Part shown: positions 16,941 through 25,124 of the stretch, piece after piece | How positions within the stretch are numbered: the stretch's first letter is position 1 | Layout: each line of letters opens with the position of its first letter | Assembly (NCBI GenBank): GCA_026989395.1 | Contig: JALSJK010000011.1 | Span: 1 to 33,094, forward strand | Reading direction: 5' to 3' | DNA length: 33,094 bases | Source: Methylomonas sp. | GTDB lineage: Bacteria; Pseudomonadota; Gammaproteobacteria; Methylococcales; Methylomonadaceae | Notes under the pieces: model-generated | Seen by the model: only the letters and a program-made list of their open reading frames with translations | Databases searched by the model: none | What the model was told of the DNA's origin: nothing | Position numbers and translations under genes: made by a program

Positions 16941-18176
16941 ATGAAATACCTTGCCTTATTTTTTTCCCTGATTTTTTCAATACTTAACTCTTCTATTGGG
17001 CAGACCAGTCAAGTACTGGTTAGTATTGGCAATACTGAGATTACGGAATCACAATTGGAAAAAGCCTTAAAAGCTGCTCCTTTCGCCACTCAATTTCCTT
17101 CCATGGACGAAAAAGACCAGGCCTATCTTCGAGGAGATATGTTAATGCGGTTAGTTCACTCAGAAGCACTGTTTCAGGAAGCCAAACAGACGGATCTGGA
17201 AAAAGATCAAAACTACATTCAGGAAATCAATCAATTTAAAGCGGGATTGCTTGCGCAGCGTTATCTAAATAACCTGCATAATACCATCGAAATCCCAGAC
17301 ACCTATGAACAACAACTCAGCAGTATTCGAGATGTCAATGCCATACAAGCTGCACGGTCCGTGTACATTGCAAAACAATTCAAACAACTTAAACAAAATG
17401 CATTAACAAAATTAAAACAAAAATATCAGCTGCAAATTTTCCTCAACGACCTTGAGGAGCCGCTATCAGATAACGATATTCTCGCCAAAGGCGATGGTTT
17501 TGTCATTCGATATCGTGATATTCAAAGTGCTGATATCAAGCTTGAAAATAAAACGGCAATTTACAAAAGCCTGGAAGATTGGCTAGAAACCCTGTTATTT
17601 TCTCTGCAAGCCAAAAACATCGGAATTAAGGTTGACAGGCAAATTCAGGATTACAGTCAACATCTATTAAGCCAGAAACTTCTTGAGCGCCTGGAAAAAC
17701 AATGGATTCCTGAAGAAGCAACCCTTATCGATTATTTTCAGCGGCATCCAGAACTAGGCTACATCCCTGAACGCCGGCAAATCGGCCAGATTGTGGTTGC
17801 CGAAAAAAAGCTGGCTGAAGAATTACGATCCAGGATACTGGCAGGTGAAAGCCTGTTCAAACTAGCAGAACAATATTCTATTGATCCTTACGGAAAACAA
17901 CACTCTGGCGATATGGGCTGGCTAAAGGAAAACACGGGCTCGCCCGAAATTGAAAAAAACCTGAAAAATCTGCCAGACGGACAAGTCAGCGAGATTATCG
18001 AAACACCAAAAGGTTACCATCTAATTATGATTGTCAATCGGAAACCTGCCGAACAAAAATCTTTTGCTGATATTAAGGACCGGGTTCGGCGAGCACTGAT
18101 CAATGAAAAAATGAAGCCTTATCTGGAACAACTACTCGCCAAACATAAAATTCAATGGCAGATCAGTGATCGATAA
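16941..18176 (+). CDS. periplasmic peptidyl-prolyl isomerase, SurA/PpiC type
   Basis: The 411-residue exported protein starts with a hydrophobic signal (MKYLALFFSLIFSIL) and has a helical N-terminal chaperone-like region (residues 25-265). A parvulin-type rotamase domain follows at about 277-370 (RRQIGQIVVAEKKL, then FKLAEQYSIDPYGKQHSGDMGWL and KGYHLIMIVNRK). It assists folding of exported proteins by cis-trans isomerisation of proline bonds. It follows the multiheme cytochrome by 88 bases, and a dedicated role in assembling that protein is an attractive inference. No lipobox Cys is seen, so the protein is periplasmic. Confidence 0.9.
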   Translation: MKYLALFFSLIFSILNSSIGQTSQVLVSIGNTEITESQLEKALKAAPFATQFPSMDEKDQAYLRGDMLMRLVHSEALFQEAKQTDLEKDQNYIQEINQFKAGLLAQRYLNNLHNTIEIPDTYEQQLSSIRDVNAIQAARSVYIAKQFKQLKQNALTKLKQKYQLQIFLNDLEEPLSDNDILAKGDGFVIRYRDIQSADIKLENKTAIYKSLEDWLETLLFSLQAKNIGIKVDRQIQDYSQHLLSQKLLERLEKQWIPEEATLIDYFQRHPELGYIPERRQIGQIVVAEKKLAEELRSRILAGESLFKLAEQYSIDPYGKQHSGDMGWLKENTGSPEIEKNLKNLPDGQVSEIIETPKGYHLIMIVNRKPAEQKSFADIKDRVRRALINEKMKPYLEQLLAKHKIQWQISDR

Positions 18177-18179
18177 ACG

Positions 18180-18243
18180 GTAGGAGCGTGCTTTAGCCTC
18201 GATTTGGTTTTCGTTACGGTCGCGACTAAAGGCAGGCTCCTAC
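18180..18243. repeat. REP-like inverted repeat between convergent genes
   Basis: GTAGGAGCGTGCTTTAG (from 18180) pairs with CTAAAGGCAGGCTCCTAC (to 18243), leaving a loop of about 29 bases that contains TCGCGAC. The GTAGGAGC start is typical of REP elements of gammaproteobacteria. It fills the gap between the stop codons of the isomerase and TlpA genes and could act as a two-way terminator. Confidence 0.75.
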
Positions 18244-18246
18244 TGT

Positions 18247-18756
18247 TTATTCAAGATCTGCTGATAACAACGGCAATACAAATTGATTAAAAATTGCTTC
18301 GGAAAAAATGCCTTGATGCATTAACACAAAGCCTCCTTGGCGATTAATTACAACGGTGTAGGGCAATGTACCAAAAGGATTACCCCAGGTCGCCAATAAA
18401 GAAAAATTCTCTTCCGGGTCTGCTCGCAGCACCGGATAATTGATACCGACTGTACGGACATAGTTCTGTAATTTTCGGGTATCATCAAGGCCAACACCGA
18501 CAACCTGCAACCCCTTTGCTGCATATTTTTTCTGGAATTTTATCAAATACGGAATTTCAATTTGACAAGGTCCGCACCATGTCGCCCAGAAATTTAAAAT
18601 AATGACCTTGCCGTGCCAGCCATATAAATTACGTTGTTTATTTTCCAAATCGGGCAGCACCAAAGGCGACAGCTTCCAGGCGTTAGCAATCTTGTTATTC
18701 TCGGCTTCGGCATGACCGCCAAAAGAAAAAAGTAATAATATTAAAAAATAAGGCAT
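18247..18756 (-). CDS. TlpA-like periplasmic thiol-disulfide protein
   Basis: The 169-residue thioredoxin-fold protein has the active site CGPC (61-64) in FWATWCGPCQIEIPYL and the cis-Pro loop GTLPYTVVI, as in TlpA/ResA/CcmG-type reductases. These act in the periplasm on disulfides, including those of apocytochromes c and of CuA sites. ATG at 18756 is preferred, since it gives a signal peptide (MPYFLILLLFSFGGHAEA). A longer TTG start at 18783 is possible. No Lys or Arg precedes the hydrophobic stretch, which is unusual. It lies between cytochrome genes and TolC, divergent from TolC at 80 bases. Heme lyase genes are not present in this window. Confidence 0.9.
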   Translation of the reverse strand: MPYFLILLLFSFGGHAEAENNKIANAWKLSPLVLPDLENKQRNLYGWHGKVIILNFWATWCGPCQIEIPYLIKFQKKYAAKGLQVVGVGLDDTRKLQNYVRTVGINYPVLRADPEENFSLLATWGNPFGTLPYTVVINRQGGFVLMHQGIFSEAIFNQFVLPLLSADLE

Positions 18757-18836
18757 TTGCTCAAACTGGCATATCAGATACAAATCGCTTATTATATAAC
18801 CATTTTCTAATGTAGACAGACATTCTGACCATTATC

Positions 18837-20234
18837 ATGTTGAAAATCCAAAAAAAACCTATCTTGCACGTCATTATGTACTCTGCTTTAAGCTGCCTGG
18901 GCTCAAATGCAAACAGTCAAGATAACTCTCTAAACCTTTCAGTTAAAGAAAATACAGCAAATATTGCTGAAAAAACCAGCTCTTTTACATTGGAACAAGC
19001 GATTGACTATGCCCTCAATCACAATCCTGATTTAGAAATCGCCCAGCAAAGAATCAACCAGGCCGAAGCGCAGCTTGGGCTGGCTTTATCCAGTTTTTAT
19101 CCACAAATTACCGCTCGCTACTCTTATCAATACACCGAAAACCCGGCAATGGTTTTTTCACATACCATCAATCAGAGACGGCTGGATTTTAATTCTGATT
19201 TTAATAACCCCGGTGGAGTGGAAAATCTGCGCCCGGAAGTCATCGCCAATATTTCCCTGTTTCGTGGCGGCCAGGACTATCAACTTAGCAAAGCCGCACA
19301 ATTGGGCGTTGAAGCTTCAACCCTTGAAAAAAATGCAATTCGAAACAACCTGACACAGGCAGTTATTTCGGCTTACTATGGTTATCTGGCAGCACAGGAA
19401 GCATACAAGATAAGCAAAAGCTCCATTACAGCAGTATCCAGCGAATTGGAGCAAAGCAGAAAACGCTACAAAGCGGGCACCTTATTAAAATCCGATCTGT
19501 TATCACTCGAGGTGCAACTTGCCCAGGCGAAAGAGGCAAAAATTCGGGCAAAAAACAACATCGAATTAGCAAAAACCGGATTAAAAACCCTGCTGGGTCT
19601 GGATATGAATGAAATTTTTGCCATCACCAAACAATCGGAATGGTCGTTGCCTCAAGCACCCGCAGCTTTTTCTGATATTCTTAAAACAGCACTGGCGCAA
19701 CGCCCTGAAATTCAAGCCATCAACAAACAAATTGCCAGCCAGGAAAGGGTTTTAAAAGCTGCCTATGGTGCTCATTTGCCCCGAGTCAATGCTTATGTCA
19801 GTTATGGCCAGGACAGTAAAGATGGTAGCTTTTCTTCACGCAAAGATTATGTAACCGCCGGCGTCAATCTTGAAATGGATATTTTTTCTGGTTTTGCGAC
19901 CAATGAACGCATCAACAAAGCGCAAAGTAAATTGGCGGAAATCAAAGCAACAAAAAAACGCTTGCAACTCAACATTGAAAATGAAGTTAAAACTACCTAT
20001 TTGAGATTACAAGAGGCTTTAGCCCGGGTTGATGTTACAATTACCGCCATAGCATCAGCCGAAGAAGCCTATCGAATGGTCAAACAACAACGTGAAGCCG
20101 GAACAGTGACGGTAACGCGCTATATTGAATCAGAAGTAGCGCGTGACAGCGCCAATTCCCGAGCCATTGCCGCTCAGTTTGATGCATTGAGAACCGAAGC
20201 CGAATTAAACAAAGCCCAGGGAAACTGGAAGTAA
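18837..20234 (+). CDS. TolC family outer membrane efflux protein
   Basis: The 465-residue protein has a signal peptide (MLKIQKKPILHVIMYSAL) and the two repeated outer membrane efflux domains of TolC proteins: FTLEQAIDYALNHNPDLEIA at the start of the first (residues 52-240) and FSDILKTALAQRPEIQAIN at the start of the second (about 280-455). Long helices in each half make the periplasmic tunnel. No inner membrane pump or adaptor gene is adjacent. It is followed, 16 bases on, by an AraC-type regulator. The transported substrate is unknown. Confidence 0.93.
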   Translation: MLKIQKKPILHVIMYSALSCLGSNANSQDNSLNLSVKENTANIAEKTSSFTLEQAIDYALNHNPDLEIAQQRINQAEAQLGLALSSFYPQITARYSYQYTENPAMVFSHTINQRRLDFNSDFNNPGGVENLRPEVIANISLFRGGQDYQLSKAAQLGVEASTLEKNAIRNNLTQAVISAYYGYLAAQEAYKISKSSITAVSSELEQSRKRYKAGTLLKSDLLSLEVQLAQAKEAKIRAKNNIELAKTGLKTLLGLDMNEIFAITKQSEWSLPQAPAAFSDILKTALAQRPEIQAINKQIASQERVLKAAYGAHLPRVNAYVSYGQDSKDGSFSSRKDYVTAGVNLEMDIFSGFATNERINKAQSKLAEIKATKKRLQLNIENEVKTTYLRLQEALARVDVTITAIASAEEAYRMVKQQREAGTVTVTRYIESEVARDSANSRAIAAQFDALRTEAELNKAQGNWK

Positions 20235-20250
20235 CCTTACTTGAAACATT

Positions 20251-21246
20251 ATGACTATTCTAGATTATGAGTTGTTAAGTAATCATCACCTGCTGACAAC
20301 TAATGATATTGAAGAATCCCGAAAGATCACTAATTTGCTTTGGGAAGAGCACAATACCTATTTAAAGGGTGACTCTGATTTTTTTGTTCACATCAACAGA
20401 GTCGACCTGAATATTGTCAGTCTCTCCTATATCCATTGCCCGGCAGACTTGGTCCTGGAAAGCACCAAACAGGTGGAAGCGCGGTATTCATTTCATATCC
20501 TTCTGGATGGTGATATCGACTACCAGGTTGCCTCCGACAAAGCAGAGGCCAAATATGAATCGGGGGTTATCCATTTTTCTTCCGAGAAAATGCAAATGGA
20601 AGTGGATTCCATCAGAGCGCTTTTTGTCGATTTTGACAAAACTGCTGTGGAACAAGCTTTAAGCACCCGGTTTGGCAAAACCACCCCACAATTACCTAAA
20701 GCCACTGAAATTGATTACCAGTCTTCGCAAGGCCTATTTCTGCGCTCATTAAGCCTATGGTGTGCGCATCAATTGAACCACCCTAATTCCCGGCACCCCA
20801 ATTCAAAAAAATGGCAGCACCTGGAAAAAACCTTGCTGTTAGCCTTTATTGATTGCCTTGACAGACGCGAAAGAGAACGCACCAAACAACAGGAAAACCG
20901 TTATCAATGGATCAAAGCGGTTGAAACATGGATAGATGAGCATCTGCATGAACCCATTATGCTACAGGATCTGGCGACAGTCGCCAATGTCAGCGAACGT
21001 GCATTGCAAAAAGCTTTCCGCAATTTTCGTAATTGCACACCAATGGGCGCCGTATATTTTCGCCGGCTAATCAAGGCCCGTGCTTTATTACAAGCTCCCG
21101 ATCAAGATACAACGGTACTTCAGGTCGCCATGGAAGTCGGCTATACCCATCCAAGCCGATTTGCCAGTCATTACCAAAAACAGTTTGGAGAAAAGCCCTC
21201 ACAAACCTTACTTAAGTCCCGAAATAAAAAAATAAAGGTCGGATAG
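20251..21246 (+). CDS. AraC-family transcriptional regulator
   Basis: The 331-residue protein has an AraC-binding-like sensor region (residues 1-210, cupin-like strands such as SFHILLDGDIDYQV) and a C-terminal AraC DNA-binding domain (about 218-324). The domain contains two helix-turn-helix units, MLQDLATVANVSERALQKAF and QVAMEVGYTHPSRFASHYQK, and the final FGEKPSQTL. The inducer is unknown. It is 16 bases after tolC in the same direction, so it may form an operon with tolC and control it or other genes, such as the PEP-CTERM gene 136 bases downstream. This is inferred from position. Confidence 0.92.
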   Translation: MTILDYELLSNHHLLTTNDIEESRKITNLLWEEHNTYLKGDSDFFVHINRVDLNIVSLSYIHCPADLVLESTKQVEARYSFHILLDGDIDYQVASDKAEAKYESGVIHFSSEKMQMEVDSIRALFVDFDKTAVEQALSTRFGKTTPQLPKATEIDYQSSQGLFLRSLSLWCAHQLNHPNSRHPNSKKWQHLEKTLLLAFIDCLDRRERERTKQQENRYQWIKAVETWIDEHLHEPIMLQDLATVANVSERALQKAFRNFRNCTPMGAVYFRRLIKARALLQAPDQDTTVLQVAMEVGYTHPSRFASHYQKQFGEKPSQTLLKSRNKKIKVG

Positions 21247-21382
21247 CCAGATTACGAATAACGCGTTCTCGCAAACCGGATAGATTTTAGTTACGCATTC
21301 ATTACAATAGGAATAGTGCGTCAAAATTATTGACTCACAATTTTAACAACACTTTTTTAAACTTTATTTAGGAGTAAATAAT

Positions 21383-22072
21383 ATGAAAAAAGCTATTCCT
21401 TCTTTATTGATGGCAGGCGCTTTGGCTGTTTCGGCTGGGGTACAGGCTGCTACAGTAACTGATTCTTTTTTAACACCTTTATCAACCACAGAATTATCCA
21501 ACGAAACTGGGAGCTTAGACCTATTTGATGGAAGTTTAGGTAATCTGACAAGTGTGACTGTTGAAATTTCCGCACATTCTGTGAGTTCAACTATAATCAA
21601 CAACACAGCGGCTCAAGACCAAACTTTTGCATACAATTCAGGCCTTAACTTCATTTATGATTCGACGCTAAGTCCGTTGGATAGCGTCCTGACTGGAGAC
21701 TTGCTGTTTTCACCAGATTTGCAGACCATACTTGCTGACACAGGTGGACCAGCAACCGTTGCTTCTCAGGGCTCTTTGGATCTAGGGTCGAAGACTGATG
21801 ATTCATCCAGATCATTTACTTTTACTGGCTCAGATCTCGCAGCTTTTATTGGTGCTGGCACTTTTGATATTTCATGCTCTACCCAGACAAATTCCCAATT
21901 TGTTGGTGGCGGAGGCAATCTCACTGCAGCCCAGAATACACAAGCGCAGTGTGATGGTACTGTGACTTATGATTATGACGTTGCAAACAACGTCCCAGAA
22001 CCCGCAGCAGCTTGGCTGATCGGCGCAGGCCTGTTAGGTTTTGTTGGTTTCCGTGCCAAGAAATCAAGCTAA
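21383..22072 (+). CDS. PEP-CTERM sorted exported protein
   Basis: The 229-residue protein has a signal peptide (MKKAIPSLLMAGALAVSAGVQA) and a C-terminal sorting tail (residues 204-229) with the pattern VPEPAAAW, a hydrophobic helix (LIGAGLLGFVGF) and the basic end RAKKSS. The exosortase system processes such tails and delivers the protein to the cell surface. The middle is a beta-rich domain of about 180 residues resembling choice-of-anchor E surface proteins, rich in Ser/Thr/Asn, with two Cys (CSTQTN and QCDGT). The substrate or binding partner is unknown. It has a good ribosome site (TTAGGAG) and its own terminator, so it is a single-gene unit. Confidence 0.93.
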   Translation: MKKAIPSLLMAGALAVSAGVQAATVTDSFLTPLSTTELSNETGSLDLFDGSLGNLTSVTVEISAHSVSSTIINNTAAQDQTFAYNSGLNFIYDSTLSPLDSVLTGDLLFSPDLQTILADTGGPATVASQGSLDLGSKTDDSSRSFTFTGSDLAAFIGAGTFDISCSTQTNSQFVGGGGNLTAAQNTQAQCDGTVTYDYDVANNVPEPAAAWLIGAGLLGFVGFRAKKSS

Positions 22073-22103
22073 AACTTAATTCTTTCCTTTAGTGAAAGAG
22101 TAG

Positions 22104-22133
22104 AAGGCGCCATGCAAACTGGCGCCTTTTTTT
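22104..22133 (+). terminator. strong intrinsic terminator of the PEP-CTERM gene
   Basis: AAGGCGCC and GGCGCCTT make an 8-base stem with a 9-base loop (22104-22128), followed by seven T residues. It is 30 bases after the stop codon. Confidence 0.9.
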
Positions 22134-22200
22134 ATTTCCAAATTTTAACCGGCCCGCACAGGAGCAGCTAACAACGCTGCGGTACGGAAGAATACTGAAA

Positions 22201-24435
22201 TCACCCCGCCGACAAAAGCTCATCAACCCGCTGAAGACCCCGCGGTAATGCCAGCCCTCTTTTTGCCCGACTGCCTGAATAATGATCGATATCCACAGCT
22301 TTTAACGTCAAATGCCGTTTTCCAGAGATAATTTTTAAAGAACCCTCTTTTGGAATAACTGCGGCAGCAATAACCCTGTCTTTCCCCGCCTTTAAATCAG
22401 CCGTAGGAATCTGAATCAGTTTATTACCTTTTCCTTTCGTCAATGCCGGCAACTCCTCGACAGAAAAGATTAACAGCCTGCCTTGCTGCGTCACAACTGC
22501 CAACAAATCAGAATCATTTTGAATACGGGCAGGACGCAATACTTCAGCTCCATCCGGCAATGAAATAACTAATTTACCCGCCTTGTTTTTACTGGCTAAT
22601 TCTTTTAACTGCACTCTGAAACCATAACCATAGCTGCTGGCCAGTAAGCACCAATCATCAGGATTCCCGGCCAATAAATATTTAAACAGCGACCCTGCCG
22701 GAGGTTTTAGCCTGCCCGTTAATGGCTCACCCTGACTGCGCGCAGAAGGCAAATCATGTGTTGTTGTGGTATAAAACCGACCCGTTGAATCCAGGATATA
22801 TACGGGTTGGGTAGTTCTGCCGAAAGCTGCATCCAGAAACCCGTCACCAGCACGATAATTTAAGGATTTGACATCAATTTCATGACCTTTAGCCGCCCGA
22901 ATCCAGCCCTTTTCTGACAAAATTATGGTTATGGGTTCATTATTGATCAACACACTGGTATCCAGTGCTTTGGAGGCACCGCGCTGAACAATGGGCGAGC
23001 GACGATCATCCCCATATTTTTCTGCATCCCGTTCAATCTCTTTTTTGATCAACCGGTTTAACAGTTTTTTTGACCCCAGGGTTTTACTCAAAGCATCCCG
23101 CTCTTTTTCAAGCTCATCCTGCTCACCCCTGATTTTCATCTCTTCCAGCTTAGCAAGATGCCGTAATTTTAATTCCAGAATGGCTTCCGCCTGGATATCA
23201 GTAATCCCAAAACGCTCCATCAACACGGGTTTTGGCTTGTCTTCAGAGCGAATGATTGCAATTACTTCATCAATATTAAGATAGGCAATCAACAAACCTT
23301 CCAGCACATGCAGCCTTGCCAATACCTTGTCCAAACGATATTGCAGACGGCGACGAACTGTTTCTGTCCTGAATATCAGCCATTCCTGCAAAATTTGCTT
23401 CAGCCCCTTTACCCTTGGCCGGCCATCCAAGCCAATCATATTCATATTGACGCGGTAATTCTTCTCCAGATCCGTGGTTGCAAACAAATGCGACATGACT
23501 GCTTCGACATCGACCCTCTTGGATCTTGGAATGACAACCAAACGCGTTGGACTTTCATGATCGGATTCATCACGCAAATCTTCAATCATGGGCAATTTTT
23601 TAGCCTGCATTTGTGCGGCAATTTGTTCCAGTAATTTGGCTCCTGAAACCTGATGCGGCAATGCCGTGATGATGATATTTTCTCCTTCACGCTCATACCT
23701 TGCGCGCATCCGGATCGAGCCATGCCCGGTTTGATACATAGCCTGAATATCCTCCCTAGAAGTAATAATTTCAGCTTCTGTTGGATAATCCGGACCTTGG
23801 ACACAATCAAATAAAACTACATCCGCTGTTTCCGGATCATCCAGTAACCTGATGCATGCACTTGCCACTTCGCGAAGATTATGCGGCGGAATATCAGTTG
23901 CCATGCCCACCGCAATACCCATCGAACCGTTCAAAAGAACATTGGGTAACCGGGCCGGCAAAAGCTGCGGCTCTTTAAGGGTGCCGTCAAAATTGTCCGT
24001 CCATTCAACCGTTCCCTGCCCCAGCTCGCTGAGCAATGTTTGCGCATAAGGCGTTAATTTTGATTCGGTATAGCGCATCGCCGCAAATGATTTGGGATTA
24101 TCAGGCGAACCCCAGTTTCCCTGGCCATCAATCAAGGGATAACGATAAGAAAAATGTTGCGCCATCAGCACCATGGCTTCATAACAAGCCGAATCACCAT
24201 GCGGGTGATATTTACCTAATACATCCCCCACCGTTCTGGCAGATTTTTTATATTTGGCCAGCGCCGTCAACCCTAGCTCAGACATCGCATAGACGATGCG
24301 TCGTTGAACCGGCTTCAGTCCATCTGCAATATGGGGCAAAGCACGGTCAAGAATGACGTACATGGAATAATCCAGGTAGGCTTTCTCGGTGAAATATCTT
24401 AATGGTTGTTGTTCAAAATTATCCTGTATAGCCAT
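22201..24435 (-). CDS. parC: DNA topoisomerase IV subunit A
   Basis: ParC cuts and rejoins DNA to separate linked chromosomes. The 744 residues cover the breakage-reunion domain, with the active-site Tyr122 (FAAMRYTE), and the C-terminal beta-pinwheel. The 81-86 region (DSACYE) keeps the wild-type residues Ser82 and Glu86, matching positions 80 and 84 of E. coli, where quinolone resistance changes arise. ATG at 24435 is supported by [18 protein letters not shown] near the start. parE is not in the window, so the subunits are encoded apart. The gene is full-length. Confidence 0.96.
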   Translation of the reverse strand: MAIQDNFEQQPLRYFTEKAYLDYSMYVILDRALPHIADGLKPVQRRIVYAMSELGLTALAKYKKSARTVGDVLGKYHPHGDSACYEAMVLMAQHFSYRYPLIDGQGNWGSPDNPKSFAAMRYTESKLTPYAQTLLSELGQGTVEWTDNFDGTLKEPQLLPARLPNVLLNGSMGIAVGMATDIPPHNLREVASACIRLLDDPETADVVLFDCVQGPDYPTEAEIITSREDIQAMYQTGHGSIRMRARYEREGENIIITALPHQVSGAKLLEQIAAQMQAKKLPMIEDLRDESDHESPTRLVVIPRSKRVDVEAVMSHLFATTDLEKNYRVNMNMIGLDGRPRVKGLKQILQEWLIFRTETVRRRLQYRLDKVLARLHVLEGLLIAYLNIDEVIAIIRSEDKPKPVLMERFGITDIQAEAILELKLRHLAKLEEMKIRGEQDELEKERDALSKTLGSKKLLNRLIKKEIERDAEKYGDDRRSPIVQRGASKALDTSVLINNEPITIILSEKGWIRAAKGHEIDVKSLNYRAGDGFLDAAFGRTTQPVYILDSTGRFYTTTTHDLPSARSQGEPLTGRLKPPAGSLFKYLLAGNPDDWCLLASSYGYGFRVQLKELASKNKAGKLVISLPDGAEVLRPARIQNDSDLLAVVTQQGRLLIFSVEELPALTKGKGNKLIQIPTADLKAGKDRVIAAAVIPKEGSLKIISGKRHLTLKAVDIDHYSGSRAKRGLALPRGLQRVDELLSAG

Positions 24436-24512
24436 TTATCTTTTTCTTTGATTGCTGCGTGTTTGTGGCGTATCCTACCACAGGATCGAAATATTAGAGT
24501 CCATCCAGCAGT

Positions 24513-24532
24513 ATGTTACAATTTGCTAACAT
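24513..24532. promoter_or_regulatory. palindromic operator-like site upstream of the small periplasmic gene
   Basis: ATGTTA-N8-TAACAT is a perfect 6-base inverted repeat. It lies 27 bases before the ATG at 24559 and 78 bases before parC. It may be a regulator binding site. Confidence 0.4.
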
Positions 24533-24558
24533 GTTTTCAAACCAAGTAAGGATTTGCC

Positions 24559-24945
24559 ATGAAAAAAATAACTAAAATTTTGATACTGGCTGCTTTAGCA
24601 GTTCCTTTCACCGCCAGTGCTGAAATACAATTGAAGGATAATTCCGAAATACTTGGAAAGTGGGAGGTTTATGCCGAAGCTGCCGCTTTGGACAAAACCA
24701 AAAGCCCTCTCAACACCGAATGGACTTTCCAAAAAGACGGCACTTTGAACACCAAATCAACGGATACCCGAGGCCGGACCGGGACTTTTGAAATCCCTTT
24801 AAAATATTCGATTGTCGACGGCGCCATCAAAAAACAATCTACACCGGGACGAGAAAAATATGAAACCTGTAAGGTCGTTGAAAAACAAGGTTCGGAAATG
24901 ATACTTAAGTGTAAATATTTGTATTATTTTTTGAGAAAAAAATAA
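24559..24945 (+). CDS. uncharacterised small periplasmic protein
   Basis: The 128-residue protein has a clear signal peptide (MKKITKILILAALAVPFTASA) and a beta-rich mature domain that starts EIQLKDNSEILGKWEV and holds two Cys, in YETCKVV and ILKCKYLYYF, possibly a disulfide. The GKW motif at the start of the mature chain recalls lipocalin-like or META-type small barrels, but I cannot assign a family. It is divergent from parC. A palindrome (24513-24532) precedes it and a repeat follows. AAGTAAGG serves as the ribosome site. Confidence 0.75.
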   Translation: MKKITKILILAALAVPFTASAEIQLKDNSEILGKWEVYAEAAALDKTKSPLNTEWTFQKDGTLNTKSTDTRGRTGTFEIPLKYSIVDGAIKKQSTPGREKYETCKVVEKQGSEMILKCKYLYYFLRKK

Positions 24946-24967
24946 TCGTTTTATTCCCCCTTAGCCT

Positions 24968-25093
24968 CACTGCCATTAAGTTTAAGAGCATTTGTAATTT
25001 TGCAAGGTAGATGAGCGGCAATATAATCCTCGATTTTCTAAATATTGTCGGGTTACGCTGCCGCTAACCCAACCTTGCATATTAAAGGCAGTG
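24968..25093. repeat. imperfect inverted-repeat element with REP-like core
   Basis: The element starts CACTGCC and ends GGCAGTG. Nested inside are TGCAAGGT pairing with ACCTTGCA, and AGCGGCA pairing with TGCCGCT. The right part contains the hairpin GGGTTA-N9-TAACCC (25050-25070), a common dispersed-repeat motif. It lies in the gap between the small periplasmic gene and the end of the ATPase operon, on opposite strands. Confidence 0.6.
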
Positions 25094-25104
25094 CCCTTAG
25101 CCTG

Positions 25105-25124
25105 CCCTCTCCTGCTGGAGAGGG
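25105..25124 (-). terminator. hairpin at the end of the V-type ATPase operon
   Basis: CCCTCTCC-TGCT-GGAGAGGG is a perfect 8-base stem directly next to the stop codon of subunit A. It is not followed by a T-run on either strand, so it may be a repeat unit that acts as an mRNA end. Confidence 0.45.
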
